Positions 36,912 through 46,400 are shown, counted from the first letter of the stretch. The stretch is DNA of 64,000 bases from Nocardiopsis sp. FIRDI 009 (GCF_003386285.1 NZ_QPNC01000001.1:186001-250000), one strand, 5' to 3'. Made by a program: numbers and translations. The notes: generated from the sequence alone by a model not told the origin.

Positions 36912-38217
36912 CCACGGCGGGCACCAGCGTGCTGCCGACCAGCATGCCCCGCAGGGCCTCGTCGCTCTGGCGCACGGTCTCGCCCGCGCCGGACTCCACG
37001 TACCCGCTCACCGCCAGCGACAGGGACAGCAGTCCCGTGCCGACGGCCTGCGCCATCGCCTCGCCGGACGTCCACAGCCCGGACAGGACGCCGCCCTGGT
37101 GTCGCCCCGAACCGTCCGGAGCCGCCAGGCAGTCCGCCAGCATGGACGCGGGCAGCAGGGTGGTCCCGGACAGGCCGACGCCGACCAGCACCGACGACAG
37201 CACCGCCCCCGGCACGCCCCAGACCGGGATCAGCAGCAGGCCGAGGCCGCCCAGCGCGAACACCCCGGCCGCGTACCCGGCCGCCGCCCGCTTGTCGACG
37301 CGGACCGACAGCCGTTTCCACAGCGGGGCCGAGGCCATCAGCGGCACCAGGACGCACACCATGAGGATGCTCGTGTAGGCCGGTTCACCCATGACGTTGG
37401 CGGTCACGTAGGGAACGCCCGCCACCATCGTCCCGCTCGCGACCGTCATGAGCAGGAAGGCGGCGAACAGCACCCGGAAGTGCCGGTGGCCGAACGCCAC
37501 CCGCAGCTGGGGCAGCAGCCCCTCCGTGCGGTGGCGCAGCACCGGACGCGGGGCGCGCCGCGTCCCCGTGACGGCGCTGACCATCGCCGTCAGGAGCAGC
37601 GCCCCCATGACCAGCCCCATGACCCGGTAGCCGACGGCCCCGTCCTCGAAGGACGACTGGATGACCGGCGCGGCGGCCCCGCCGAGCAGCAGCGCCAACC
37701 CCACGAAGGCGGTCCGCCAGGTGTTGAACGTGGACCGCTCGTGGTAGTCGTCGGTGATCTCGCCGGGCATCGCCGTGTACGGGACCTGGAACATCGACGC
37801 GGCCAGGGCGGCCGCGACGAAGAGCAGCGCCACGTAGACCGCCGCCGCGTCCCCCTGGAGCGGCGGACCCGCGAACACGGCCGCGAACAGGACCGGCAGG
37901 GTCAGCGCGCCCGCGAGCATCCACGGGCGGCGCGGGCCCCATGACGACCGCGTCCGATCCGACCAGACGCCGATGTACGGACTGACCAGGAGGTCGACCG
38001 CCTTGGGCAGGAAGACCACCATCCCCGCCAGCGCGGGGCTCACCGCGAGGGAGTCGGTCAGGTAGATGAGCAGCAGCAGGCCCGGCACGGTGTTGAAGAC
38101 GCTGGTGGCCACGGCGCCGCTGCCGTACCAGAAGTGGACCGAGCGCGGCAGGCCGCGCCCGACCGTGTCGCGGCCGCCTCCCGGGGCGGGCGGATCGTCG
38201 ACGGAGGACGCGGTCAC
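36838..38217 (-). CDS. GPH-type sugar:cation symporter (MFS transporter)
   Basis: A 459-residue transporter with 12 membrane segments. FLPKAVDLLVSPYIGVWSDRTRSSWGPRRPWML is the characteristic glycoside-pentoside-hexuronide symporter loop, seen here at residues about 68-100. FQVPYTAMPGEITDDYHER is a second family motif. The GTG start at 38217 overlaps the stop of the upstream MpaB-type oxygenase gene (GTGA), so they form an operon. The substrate cannot be read from sequence and need not be a sugar, given the oxygenase partners. Confidence 0.88.
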   Translation of the reverse strand: MTASSVDDPPAPGGGRDTVGRGLPRSVHFWYGSGAVATSVFNTVPGLLLLIYLTDSLAVSPALAGMVVFLPKAVDLLVSPYIGVWSDRTRSSWGPRRPWMLAGALTLPVLFAAVFAGPPLQGDAAAVYVALLFVAAALAASMFQVPYTAMPGEITDDYHERSTFNTWRTAFVGLALLLGGAAAPVIQSSFEDGAVGYRVMGLVMGALLLTAMVSAVTGTRRAPRPVLRHRTEGLLPQLRVAFGHRHFRVLFAAFLLMTVASGTMVAGVPYVTANVMGEPAYTSILMVCVLVPLMASAPLWKRLSVRVDKRAAAGYAAGVFALGGLGLLLIPVWGVPGAVLSSVLVGVGLSGTTLLPASMLADCLAAPDGSGRHQGGVLSGLWTSGEAMAQAVGTGLLSLSLAVSGYVESGAGETVRQSDEALRGMLVGSTLVPAVVMLSCLVPLAFYRLTAADVGARRT

Positions 38218-39134
38218 GCCGAACCGTCCGTACCGGCCCCCTCGACGTGGCCGACCGGGTCGACGTCGTGCGCGACCGGGCAGCTCGCGGGGAACGTGCC
38301 GATCCGGTTGACGTCGTAGCCCTGCGGGTAGCTGCGCACGTTCGGGTTGTTGTCCGCCCAGAGCGGTTCCTCGCGCGGCTTCATCCGGCGCACCACCTTG
38401 GCGCGCAGTTTCAGGGCGATGTCCGAGGCCCGGCGCCAGGCGCGGCTCGGCGGATCATAGCGGAAGGCCCGGATCAGGGAGTCGTCGAGGATCGCCATGG
38501 AGAACTTGCGCGCCAGCCCGGCCACGCGCGGCGGATAGAAGGTGACCATGAGGTCGAGGGTGGCGTCGGAGACGGCGCGGCCGCCCTCGGTGTAGGCGAA
38601 GTGCTCGTCCTCGTAGGCGTCCAGGAGCGCGCGGAACTCCTCGTAGGTCTCGGGGATGTCCTTGATCCCCATGTGCCTGCCGAGCTTGCGGTAGTAGTTG
38701 GTGATCGCCGAGATCTCGTGGTCGGACAGCCGCCGCCACCCGTAGCCGTAGTCGTTGAGCCAGCGCACCGGCATGACGACGAAGGTGCTGAGGACGTAGC
38801 GGTAGTCGTCGTTGGAGATGTCGTAGGAGCGGTGCATCTGGTTCATGCGGCGCAGCGCGTCCCGGCCCTTACCGGGCTCGAACCCGTGCCGCATGATGTT
38901 GCTCAGGATCAGGGCGGTGTCGTCGTACCGTTTCTGGGTCTGCCCCGTGAACTCGTCGGTCTTCCCGAGCAGCTCGCCGATGCTGGGAACCGCGTAGGTG
39001 CGGTACAGCGCGATGCCCAGGGCCCGGCCCATGTCCCAGGGGAACTCCAGCGAGGTGAGGATCTGCATGATCCGCACGCAGTCGGCCTCGGGGTCCAGGC
39101 GGTGGATCTCGTCGCGCAGGGCGAAGCGCGTCAT
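38214..39134 (-). CDS. MpaB/rubber-oxygenase-like (DUF2236) protein, copy 1
   Basis: A 306-residue soluble protein of the DUF2236 family, which includes latex-clearing oxygenase and fungal MpaB, likely heme-dependent oxygenases. The highly conserved core RMNQMHRSYDISNDDYRYVL, TFVVMPVRWLNDYGYGWRRL and YYRKLGRHMGIKDIP is shared nearly word for word with the neighbour at 39305. The start is ATG at 39134. It is followed by an overlapping symporter gene. The substrate is unknown; an oxidation product handled by the symporter is a guess. Confidence 0.82.
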   Translation of the reverse strand: MTRFALRDEIHRLDPEADCVRIMQILTSLEFPWDMGRALGIALYRTYAVPSIGELLGKTDEFTGQTQKRYDDTALILSNIMRHGFEPGKGRDALRRMNQMHRSYDISNDDYRYVLSTFVVMPVRWLNDYGYGWRRLSDHEISAITNYYRKLGRHMGIKDIPETYEEFRALLDAYEDEHFAYTEGGRAVSDATLDLMVTFYPPRVAGLARKFSMAILDDSLIRAFRYDPPSRAWRRASDIALKLRAKVVRRMKPREEPLWADNNPNVRSYPQGYDVNRIGTFPASCPVAHDVDPVGHVEGAGTDGSA

Positions 39135-39304
39135 GACACTCCTTCGTCGGGGGTGGTGGGGTGGGGATCGTGGGGGAGGGGACGCCGGCGCGGTGGGGTG
39201 CGCGGGCACGCCGACGGCACGGCCGGGCGGGGAGCGGCCGGGCTCGGAAGGCGCGTCGGCGGAGCGCGGGGGGACGGCGGGGACATGGCCGTGGACGGGG
39301 GCGG

Positions 39305-40312
39305 TCAGCGTTCGGTCGGTTCCGCGGGCCGGGCCGTGGAACCGACCGGGGCGGAGCGGGCCCCGGACCGGGCGTCGGGGGCGAGTTCCTGCCCGGGGGC
39401 GGGAACGCGCGCTCCCGTACCGGGCACCTCCACGGTGGCCAGGTCGTGCGGGACCGGGCAGCCCTTGGGGAAGGTGCCGATCCGGGACGGGGCGTAGCCG
39501 TTCGGGTAGTTGCGGATGTTCGGGCTCTGCCGGACCCGACGCGGTTCCTCGCGCGGCTTCATCCGGCGCACCGCCCTGGCGCGCAGGCGGAGGGCGGTGC
39601 GGGCGAGCGTCCGCCAGGCACGGGGCGGCGCGGGGTAGTCGAAGGCCCGGATCAGGCGTTCGTCCAGGAGGGCCCGGGTGAACGGGCGGATCAGCGGCCG
39701 CTGCCAGGCGGGGTAGAAGTCCGCCATCAGCGCGAGGGTGGCGTCGGAGACGGCGCGGCCGCCCTCGGTGTAGGCGAAGTGCTCGCGCTCGTAGGAGTCG
39801 AAGAGCTCGTAGAACTCCTCGTAGGTCTCGGGGATGTCCTTGATCCCCATGTGCCTGCCGAGCTTGCGGTAGTAGTTGGTGCTGGCGGCGATCTCGTGGT
39901 CGGTCAGCCGCCGCCACCCGTAGCCGTAGTCGTTGAGCCAGCGCACCGGCATGACGACGAAGGTGCTGAGGACGTAGCGGTAGTCGTCGTTGGCAATGGA
40001 GTAGGAGCGGTGCATCTGGTTCATGCGGCGCAGCGCGTCGCGCCCCCGCCCCGGTCCGAAACCGTGCTCCAGGATGTCGCCCAGGATCAGTGCGGTGTCG
40101 TCGTACCGGTGCTGGGTCCGGGAGGTGAACTCCTTGGTCCGGGCCAGCAGCTCGCCGATGCTGGGGACGGCGTAGGTGCGGTAGAGGGCCAGCCCCAGAG
40201 CCTGCTCGATGTCCCACGGGAACTCGTGGCTGCCCAGGATGTTGACGATCCGCTCGCAGTCGGCTTCGGCGTCCAGCGCGTGGATACGGTCGCGCCACTC
40301 GAACCGCTTCAT
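39305..40312 (-). CDS. MpaB/rubber-oxygenase-like (DUF2236) protein, copy 2
   Basis: A 335-residue tandem paralogue of the 38214 gene; most of residues 1-270 is identical or similar, including TYAVPSIGELL, RDALRRMNQMHRSYSI and FAYTEGGRAVSDATL. It differs by a C-terminal extension of about 35 Pro/Ala/Gly-rich residues. The start is ATG at 40312. The gap to copy 1 is 170 nt. The promoter region contains the palindrome TTACCGGTAA (40412-40421). The function is presumed to be as for copy 1, perhaps with altered specificity. Confidence 0.82.
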   Translation of the reverse strand: MKRFEWRDRIHALDAEADCERIVNILGSHEFPWDIEQALGLALYRTYAVPSIGELLARTKEFTSRTQHRYDDTALILGDILEHGFGPGRGRDALRRMNQMHRSYSIANDDYRYVLSTFVVMPVRWLNDYGYGWRRLTDHEIAASTNYYRKLGRHMGIKDIPETYEEFYELFDSYEREHFAYTEGGRAVSDATLALMADFYPAWQRPLIRPFTRALLDERLIRAFDYPAPPRAWRTLARTALRLRARAVRRMKPREEPRRVRQSPNIRNYPNGYAPSRIGTFPKGCPVPHDLATVEVPGTGARVPAPGQELAPDARSGARSAPVGSTARPAEPTER

Positions 40313-40411
40313 GTGTTCTCCAGTCGCCTCGGTGCGGGCCCGACCGCGCCGGGGGCAGGGGGCCGTGGACGTGCGACACGTGCGTGCACGCGGTGCCTCA
40401 CGGCCCGAACT

Positions 40412-40421
40412 TTACCGGTAA
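40412..40421. promoter_or_regulatory. Palindrome TTACCGGTAA upstream of the oxygenase genes
   Basis: A perfect 10-bp palindrome lies 100 bp upstream of the MpaB-type gene at 40312 and 80 bp beyond the end of the conservon GTPase gene. It may be an operator for the oxygenase-symporter unit. No regulator gene is adjacent. Confidence 0.3.
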
Positions 40422-40500
40422 GCACCGTGTGTAAACGTGAGCGGTCCCGTCCGCTCCGGCGCGGCCGGGGAGTCCACCGGCCGCGCCGAACCGGGCACGG

Positions 40501-41085
40501 CTAGGCGGCCATCCGCTCGGCGACCCGGTTGACCAGCGTGAGCAGCACGTTCTTGGAGGACTCGCGGTCGCGTGCGTCGCTGAGCACCACGGGGATGGAC
40601 GGATCGAGGCTGAGCGCGTCCCGCACCTCGTCCTCCTCGTACCGGTGCGCTCCCTCGAAGCAGTTCACCGCCACCACGAACGGCACGCCGCGCCGCTCGA
40701 AGAAGTCCACGGCCGCGAAGCACGTCTCCAGACGGCGCGTGTCGGCGATGACGATCGCCCCGAGTGCGCCCTCGGACAGCTCCTCCCACATGAACCAGAA
40801 GCGCTCCTGGCCCGGGGTGCCGAACAGGTACAGGACGAGGGTGGGACTGATGGTGATGCGGCCGAAGTCCAGCGCCACGGTCGTGGTCCCCTTGGACTCC
40901 ACCCCGGACAGGTCGTCGATCCCGTAGCTGGCCTCCGTCATCACCTCCTCGGTGCTGAGCGGGGCGATCTCGCTCACCGAACCGACCATCGTGGTCTTAC
41001 CGGCGCCGAAACCGCCCGCCACGAGGATCTTCAGCGCCGACGGGACGGGTGCCTGGTCGTCGTTGTCAGAGTCTTTGGATGCCAT
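40501..41085 (-). CDS. Conservon GTPase (CvnD)
   Basis: A 194-residue small GTPase of the MglA-like conservon type. The P-loop AGGFGAGKTTMV, LFGTPGQERFWFMW in place of the classical DxxG motif, and VAVNCFEGAH around the NKxD position are visible. It acts with the CvnA-C proteins in a membrane-associated signalling complex. It overlaps cvnC by 20 bp and is the last gene of the cvnABCD set. No P450 or other CvnE/F gene follows; MpaB-type oxygenase genes lie 190 bp further on. Confidence 0.93.
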   Translation of the reverse strand: MASKDSDNDDQAPVPSALKILVAGGFGAGKTTMVGSVSEIAPLSTEEVMTEASYGIDDLSGVESKGTTTVALDFGRITISPTLVLYLFGTPGQERFWFMWEELSEGALGAIVIADTRRLETCFAAVDFFERRGVPFVVAVNCFEGAHRYEEDEVRDALSLDPSIPVVLSDARDRESSKNVLLTLVNRVAERMAA

Positions 41086-41515
41086 CGAGTACCGCCTGGA
41101 GTACGTCCCGGCTCACCGGGCTCTTCGCTGTGTAGGGGGCGCGGGCCAGAGCCAGACCGCGGTTGAGGAGGTCGCTGAGCAGGACCTTGACGACGGCGAC
41201 GGGGATGTCCAGGTGCGCGGACACCTCGGCCACCGACTGGGGGCGGCGGCACAGCTCCAGGATGCGGAGCTGTTCCGGTTCGAGCGCCATCTCGTCCACC
41301 TCGGCCCGCTTGGCGGCGATCACGACACTGATCATGTCCAGCCGCACGGTGTCCGCGTGGTCACGTCCCTGCGCGATCACGTACGGGCGGACGAGGGGGC
41401 CGGCCTCCTGCTGACCGGTCGGCTCCGACTCGTCCGAGCCGAAACCGCCGACCGCGTCGCGGTGCGGGAGGCCGTGCGGTATCTCGCCCGGGTCGTGCTC
41501 GTTGTGCGCTTGCAT
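41066..41515 (-). CDS. Conservon DUF742 protein (CvnC)
   Basis: A 149-residue DUF742 protein with a disordered N-terminus, then LVRPYVIAQGR, LEPEQLRILELC and a winged-helix-like region (SVAEVSAHLDIPVAVVKVLL). DUF742 proteins are the third gene of conservons and are thought to link the roadblock protein and the GTPase. The start is ATG at 41515, 9 nt after cvnB ends. Its 3' end overlaps cvnD. Confidence 0.92.
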   Translation of the reverse strand: MQAHNEHDPGEIPHGLPHRDAVGGFGSDESEPTGQQEAGPLVRPYVIAQGRDHADTVRLDMISVVIAAKRAEVDEMALEPEQLRILELCRRPQSVAEVSAHLDIPVAVVKVLLSDLLNRGLALARAPYTAKSPVSRDVLQAVLDGIQRL

Positions 41516-41524
41516 AACCGCCCC

Positions 41525-41974
41525 CTATCGTGTGGCTTCCCCGGTCGCGCCCTCGCTTCTGGGGGCGGCGTCCAGGTACCGGCCCACCTGCTCGACCAGT
41601 ACGTTCATCTCGTAGGCGATGAGGCCGACGTCGGCGCTCTCCTCCGCCAGGACCGCCAGGCAGGCGCCGCGTCCGGCGCCGGTGACGAACAGGTAGGCGC
41701 TCTCCATCTCCACGACGGTCTGCAGGACCTCGCCGCCGCCGAAGTGACGTCCGGTGCCCCGGGCCAGGCTCTGGAAGGCGGACGCCACCGCGGACAGGTG
41801 CTCGGCGTCCTCCTTGACCAGGTCGCGGGAGCGGCCGATGAGCAGTCCGTCGGCCGACAGCACGATCGCGTGCCGCGACCCGACCGCGCGGTCGAGCAGC
41901 TCGTCCAGCAGCCAGTCGATGTCCTTCTTGCCCGCGCCGTTGCCGAGGTCGGCGCTGTCAGGGGTGCTCGTCAC
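41525..41974 (-). CDS. Conservon roadblock/LC7 protein (CvnB)
   Basis: A 149-residue roadblock/LC7-domain protein, the expected GTPase-activating or scaffold partner of CvnD. IDWLLDELLDRAVGSRHAIV, SADGLLIGRSRDL and LAYEMNVLVEQVGRYL-like segments cover the fold. The start is GTG at 41974, one base after the cvnA TAA. A longer reading to 42127 would overlap cvnA and adds low-complexity residues. Translation is probably coupled to cvnA. Confidence 0.92.
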   Translation of the reverse strand: MTSTPDSADLGNGAGKKDIDWLLDELLDRAVGSRHAIVLSADGLLIGRSRDLVKEDAEHLSAVASAFQSLARGTGRHFGGGEVLQTVVEMESAYLFVTGAGRGACLAVLAEESADVGLIAYEMNVLVEQVGRYLDAAPRSEGATGEATR

Positions 41975-41975
41975 G

Positions 41976-44741
41976 TTAGGCGTCCTTGTCGGTGTCGTGG
42001 GTCTGCTGCTTGCCTTCGCGCCGTCCGCGGTCCGTCCCCTTCTGGAACGCGGACATGTTCCGGCGCAGGCGTGCGAGCCGCTCAGCGCCGTCGGGGGAGC
42101 CGCCCTGGGCCCTGCCGGCGTCGGCACCCATCCCCGCCGCCGGTCCGGCCGGGTCCTCAGGGGGGTCGGCCGCGAGCTGCGGGGCCAGGTTCTCCTGCGG
42201 ACGCCGCTTGGGGAGCGGCGGGCGACCGCCTCCGGCCTCGACCACGTCCGCGGAACCGGAGCCGAACACGTCGGTGCCCAAGGAGCGCTCGGACACCTTG
42301 GTGGCGCCGGGGGCGCGGACGGGCAGGGCGGGGCGGGCGGCCGCGGGGCTCGTGGCCTCGTCGCCGGTCCGACCGGCGCCGCGGGTGCGGGACGGCAGGG
42401 GGCCGTCGCCGTTCTCGTCCGAGTCCAGGAGGTCCTCGGCCGGTACGGCGGCGTCCGACGCGGGGGCCGTGTCGGCGTCGCCGTTCTCGGAGCCGTTCCC
42501 GGCCGTGTCGACCGTGGCTCCGCCGTCCGCCTCCCCGGTGGTGTCGTCTCCGTCGTCGGCGGCGGCCGGGTCCGGTGCGGCGGCCAGGGTGGGCGCGGGG
42601 CGCGGAGCCGTCTCCTCGCCCCCGCTCCCGGCCGCGTCGGCGGTCGTGCCGTCGGACGGAGGCGCCGCCACCGGGGTGAGCACCGGCTTGGCGCCGCCCC
42701 CGGCCGGGGACGCCGGACGGTCGGGGATCGCGCGGACCTCCCAGATGTCCTCCTCCTCGGCGGGGGAGGACTGCGGACGGCCGCCGGCGATGAGCTCGTG
42801 CGGCAGCAGGACGATCGCCTGGACGCCGCCGTAGGGCGACGAGCGCAGGTGCACCCGGATGCCGTGCCGGTGCGCCAGGTGCGAGACCACGAACAGGCCG
42901 AGGCGCATCTTCTCGTTCAGCCGCATGACGTCGAACTCGGGCGGGTTCGACAGCAGCGCGTTGGCCGAGGCGAGTTCGCCGTCGGTCATGCCCAGGCCGC
43001 GGTCCTCGATCTCGATCGTCACGCCGTTGGGCACCTCCTCGCTGCTCAGCCGCACGTGCGTGTGGGGCGGGGAGAACATCGCGGCGTTGTCGACCAGCTC
43101 GGCGACCAGGTGGATGACGTCGGCGACGGCGGGGCCGTTGAGGTGCACGCGGGCGATGCGCTCGCGCTTGACGCGGGTGTAGTCGCCGGACTCGGAGATC
43201 GCCCCGCGCAGCACGTCGATCAGCGGCATCGGCCGGTGCCAGGTCCGGCCGGGCGCCTCCCCGCCGAGGATGAGCAGGTTCTCGGCGTTGCGGCGGGACC
43301 GGGTGGCCAGGTGGTCGAGCTTGAACAGCTGTTCCAGCTGCTCCGGGTCCTCCTGTTCACGCTCCATCCTGTCCAGCAGGCGCAGCTGGCGGTGGACCAG
43401 CGTCTGGCTGCGGTGGGCGATGTTGAGGAAGACCCGGTTGACGCCGTGGCGCAGCTCGGTCTGCTGGACGGCCTCCTCGACGGCCGCGCGCTGGGCGGAG
43501 TTGAACGCCCGCGCCACGTCGCCGATCTCGTCGTCGGCGGTGGACAGCCCCGGCATGGCCGTACCGGTGTCCACGCGCTCACCCTCGTGCAGGCGGCGCA
43601 TGATGTCGGGCAGCCGGTTCTCGGCCAGGTCGATGGAGTCGTCACGCAGCCGCAGCAGGCGTTGGGTGAGGTTCTGGGAGGATCTGCGGGCCAGGGTGAA
43701 GGCCACGGCGATCACGGCGGCCGAACCGAGGCTGACGGCCACCGCCCAGAACATCCGCGACCAGGCGTAGTCGCGGGTGAGGTCGGCGGAGTACAGGGCC
43801 TCGTTGGCGCCCAGGTCGGTCAGCTCGGAGAGCGTGTGGTCGTAGGCCGCGCGCCACTGATCGGAGTCGACCGGCATGGTCAGGTCCTGGACGGTCTCCT
43901 GCTGGCCGGTGGTCGGGTCGTAGACCGTCTCCGTGGGGATGTGCCGGTGGATGATCTCCTCCTGCATCTCCAACAGCGACGCGTACTCCGGGCTGGCCAT
44001 CAGCTCCTCGTAGCGTTCGAGCTGGCCGGGCCCCTCCAGGTAGTGGGCGTTGGCCTCCAGGAGGTTCTGGTAGGTGCCGACGAGCCGGGTGAACTCGTGC
44101 TGGTCCTCGTGGGTGAGCTCGCCGGTGGCGAAGGCGCGGGAGAGCTGGGCGTCGGTGCGGGCGAACGCGTCGACGGTGCGGAACATGTAGACGGCGGTGA
44201 ACCCGGGGCTGACGGCCGCGCCGTCGCTGCCGTCGCGCCCCTGGGCGTCGAAGACGTCGGCGCCCGCGGTCATCAGGGTGTCGTAGTAGTCGAGGACGGC
44301 GTCGCGGGAGGCGGAGCCGGAGTCGACCGCGGCGCGGATCCGGTTGATGTCGCCGTAGTGGTCGTAGAGGTTCTCGATCATCTCCCCGGTCCGGCCCGGG
44401 GAGAGGTCGACGAAACCGATGAGATCCTCGATGACCACGCCGAGGGTGGCGTCGGACTCCTGGCGCGCCGCCATCATCTCCTGCTCGATCTCGGCGTCGT
44501 CGGGACGTTCGAGGTAGGCGATGGTGGCGGAGCGCTCCTCCATCACCCGCACCAGGCCGACGGCGGCGGGGGTCACCATCTCGTCGGTCGCCTTGGAACG
44601 CAGGATCTGGAAGACCGCGTCGTAGGCCAGGACGAACGTGATGATCAGCCAGAGCGCGACCAGCGCGGCGGTGGGGATCATGACCATGGAGCGGATCCGG
44701 GCGGCGATGGTCCGTCCGCGTCGCTTCTGTACTGCTTGCAC
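41976..44741 (-). CDS. Conservon sensor histidine kinase-like protein (CvnA)
   Basis: A 921-residue membrane protein: N-terminal membrane helix (about 20-42), a helical extracytoplasmic nitrate/nitrite-sensor-like (NIT) domain to about 330, a second membrane helix, a HAMP linker, a degenerate helical region (LNIAHRSQTLVHRQL) and a GHKL ATPase domain with ELVDNAAMFSPP and EDRGLGMTDGEL. From about 660 on the tail is long, acidic and Pro/Ala-rich. The usual phospho-acceptor context is replaced by HRSQTLVHRQ, as is common in this family. The start is ATG at 44741. It heads the cvnABCD operon. Confidence 0.93.
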   Translation of the reverse strand: MQAVQKRRGRTIAARIRSMVMIPTAALVALWLIITFVLAYDAVFQILRSKATDEMVTPAAVGLVRVMEERSATIAYLERPDDAEIEQEMMAARQESDATLGVVIEDLIGFVDLSPGRTGEMIENLYDHYGDINRIRAAVDSGSASRDAVLDYYDTLMTAGADVFDAQGRDGSDGAAVSPGFTAVYMFRTVDAFARTDAQLSRAFATGELTHEDQHEFTRLVGTYQNLLEANAHYLEGPGQLERYEELMASPEYASLLEMQEEIIHRHIPTETVYDPTTGQQETVQDLTMPVDSDQWRAAYDHTLSELTDLGANEALYSADLTRDYAWSRMFWAVAVSLGSAAVIAVAFTLARRSSQNLTQRLLRLRDDSIDLAENRLPDIMRRLHEGERVDTGTAMPGLSTADDEIGDVARAFNSAQRAAVEEAVQQTELRHGVNRVFLNIAHRSQTLVHRQLRLLDRMEREQEDPEQLEQLFKLDHLATRSRRNAENLLILGGEAPGRTWHRPMPLIDVLRGAISESGDYTRVKRERIARVHLNGPAVADVIHLVAELVDNAAMFSPPHTHVRLSSEEVPNGVTIEIEDRGLGMTDGELASANALLSNPPEFDVMRLNEKMRLGLFVVSHLAHRHGIRVHLRSSPYGGVQAIVLLPHELIAGGRPQSSPAEEEDIWEVRAIPDRPASPAGGGAKPVLTPVAAPPSDGTTADAAGSGGEETAPRPAPTLAAAPDPAAADDGDDTTGEADGGATVDTAGNGSENGDADTAPASDAAVPAEDLLDSDENGDGPLPSRTRGAGRTGDEATSPAAARPALPVRAPGATKVSERSLGTDVFGSGSADVVEAGGGRPPLPKRRPQENLAPQLAADPPEDPAGPAAGMGADAGRAQGGSPDGAERLARLRRNMSAFQKGTDRGRREGKQQTHDTDKDA

Positions 44742-45257
44742 GGTTCTCCTGTCGATCCGCGTCGACGTCGTCTCGATGCGGTGCCGGGGGTCGGCTCGCC
44801 TTCCGGTGCCGGGGGGTCGGTGCCGGAGGGCGTCTCGCGCGAGGTCCTCCCGCCGCTCCGCTGGTCATGTCCGGTGGCCGGGGGAGGCGGGGGGTCTACC
44901 GCAGAGTAACGACTTTTGTGCCGTTTCGGCGTCTGGGGATGCTATCTCGATCCGTCCCTGTCGGCGGATCCGGGTGGCCCAACGGGGGTGGGACTGGGCC
45001 AGGCGCACTCGTCAGCTGCTCACACGCGTTATCCCTTGTCTGTGAGCGGGGTGGTGGGACAAAGGTCACGTAGGGCGCGGAAGGTGTGTCACCGCGCCAG
45101 GCGAACGTCATCAGCGGTATTGGACCGTACCAGGACAAAGGGGTGTTCGGGTCACACGCTCCGCCGGAGCGTACTAGCGTTGCGCCCCGGAGTGAAGGGC
45201 CCAGGTCATGTTCTTCGGAGCGGACGGCTCCGGACCGGGGTGAGCGGGGGAACGGGA
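44742..45257. other. 516-bp intergenic region between divergent cvnA and a membrane-protein gene
   Basis: It must contain both promoters. A 7-bp stem GCTCACA/TGTGAGC (45018-45024 with 45041-45047) and two GGACAAAGG-like words (near 45058 and 45133) are seen but not interpreted. I see no supported gene; frames running through it lack good starts. Confidence 0.4.
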
Positions 45258-46400
45258 ATGGTGCAGCCTTTCGGCGGGGGACAGGCCGTGGTCGAGGTGG
45301 CCGTCGCGGCCGTTCCCCTGCTGGTCACGCTGGGGGTGGCGCTCGCACTGGGCGGCCAGCACCGCCGCTACGGCGCGGTCCACGGCTGGAGCGGCCAGCT
45401 CACCATGGCGGCCGTGCTCACGGGGACGGGGCTGGCGGCGTACGCGGTCTGGCCGCTGCCCGCCTTCGTCGACGGACTCTGCTCCCCGTTCGCCGAAGCC
45501 GTCCCGCCGACGTGGCCCGAGCCGCCCCATCCCGCCCACACTCCGCGATCCCTGCTCCTGGGGTGCGCTGTCCTCGTGCCGGTCGGTTTCCTGGGGCGCT
45601 ACCGCTTCCGGCTGGGGCTGTGGCGCACCCTCGCGCTCGGTACGGCCCTGGCCGCGGCGGTGCACGCGGTACGTGCCACCGGGCTGCTGGGGGTCTACCC
45701 GTGCGCCTACGCCCCCACCTCCCCGCTGGTCGCCGGGCTCGGCGTGGTCGGGGTCCTCGTCGGCTGGGCGGCGGCGCGGTGGCTCCTGCCACTGTGGCCC
45801 GGCGGCCCGGCCCGCGGGTGGCCCTCCGCCGTGGCCGACCGCGCCGCGCCCGCCCCCTCCCGGCGGATGCTCGGCGCCCTGCTCGACCTGGGGACGTGGT
45901 GGTACGGGTCGGCCACGCTCATCGCCCTGGCCCGCCTGTTCGGCCCGCTGGACCCCCGGGCCGGGGAGGCGGTCGCGACGGCCGTCCCGCTCGGGCTGGC
46001 CGCCGTCCTCGGCCTGCTCGTGCCCCTGGCGCGCCGCGACCGCTGCGCACCGGGGAGCGCGGCCCTCCGCCTGGCGCTGGCCGAGCGCGGGCGCCCGCTC
46101 CCGGCCGCCCGGTGGCGGGTGCTGTCACGCACCCTGCTGTTCCAGGCGCCGGTGGTCGTGTCGCTCACCCTCGGCCACTGGTGGATCGCCCTGGCGGTGG
46201 TCGCCGTGCACGGCAGCACCCTCGTCGTGCGTCGCGACCGGGTGGGCCTGGCCGACCTGGTGTGCGGGGTCCGCGTGCGCACCCGCTCCACGCTCGACGG
46301 CGGGCTGCCCGACCGCCTGGTCCGCTACCGCCCGCCGACGCCTCCGGCCGGGGCGGAGGACCTCACACCCACGCCAGGTAGCCCAGCAGCAGACCGCTGA
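45258..46400 (+). CDS. Multi-pass membrane protein, RDD-like C-terminal half
   Basis: A 380-residue protein with about nine or ten membrane segments. The C-terminal half (RRMLGALLDLGTWWYGSATL, HWWIALAVVAVHGSTLVVRR, GLADLVCGVRV) resembles RDD-family membrane proteins. The N-terminal half has paired external Cys (LPAFVDGLCSPFAE and GVYPCAY) and may be VanZ-like. The function is unknown. The start is ATG at 45258, with an upstream GTG at 45240 as an alternative. Its last 38 bp overlap the end of the convergent DUF3592 gene. Confidence 0.62.
   Translation: MVQPFGGGQAVVEVAVAAVPLLVTLGVALALGGQHRRYGAVHGWSGQLTMAAVLTGTGLAAYAVWPLPAFVDGLCSPFAEAVPPTWPEPPHPAHTPRSLLLGCAVLVPVGFLGRYRFRLGLWRTLALGTALAAAVHAVRATGLLGVYPCAYAPTSPLVAGLGVVGVLVGWAAARWLLPLWPGGPARGWPSAVADRAAPAPSRRMLGALLDLGTWWYGSATLIALARLFGPLDPRAGEAVATAVPLGLAAVLGLLVPLARRDRCAPGSAALRLALAERGRPLPAARWRVLSRTLLFQAPVVVSLTLGHWWIALAVVAVHGSTLVVRRDRVGLADLVCGVRVRTRSTLDGGLPDRLVRYRPPTPPAGAEDLTPTPGSPAADR

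Noticed and set aside
40313-44741. Conservon extended by the MpaB-type genes as its effector
   Set aside because: A 190-bp gap with a separate palindrome lies between them, and conservon effectors are usually P450s. The link would be speculation.
41754-44909. A 1051-codon plus-strand frame opposite cvnA
   Set aside because: The translated product is low-complexity Gly/Val/Arg sequence, and the minus strand encodes a clear conservon sensor kinase.
45018-45047. Stem GCTCACA/TGTGAGC read as a CRP site
   Set aside because: The half-sites point outward with a 16-nt spacer, so it does not fit TGTGA-N6-TCACA; it is at most a weak hairpin.
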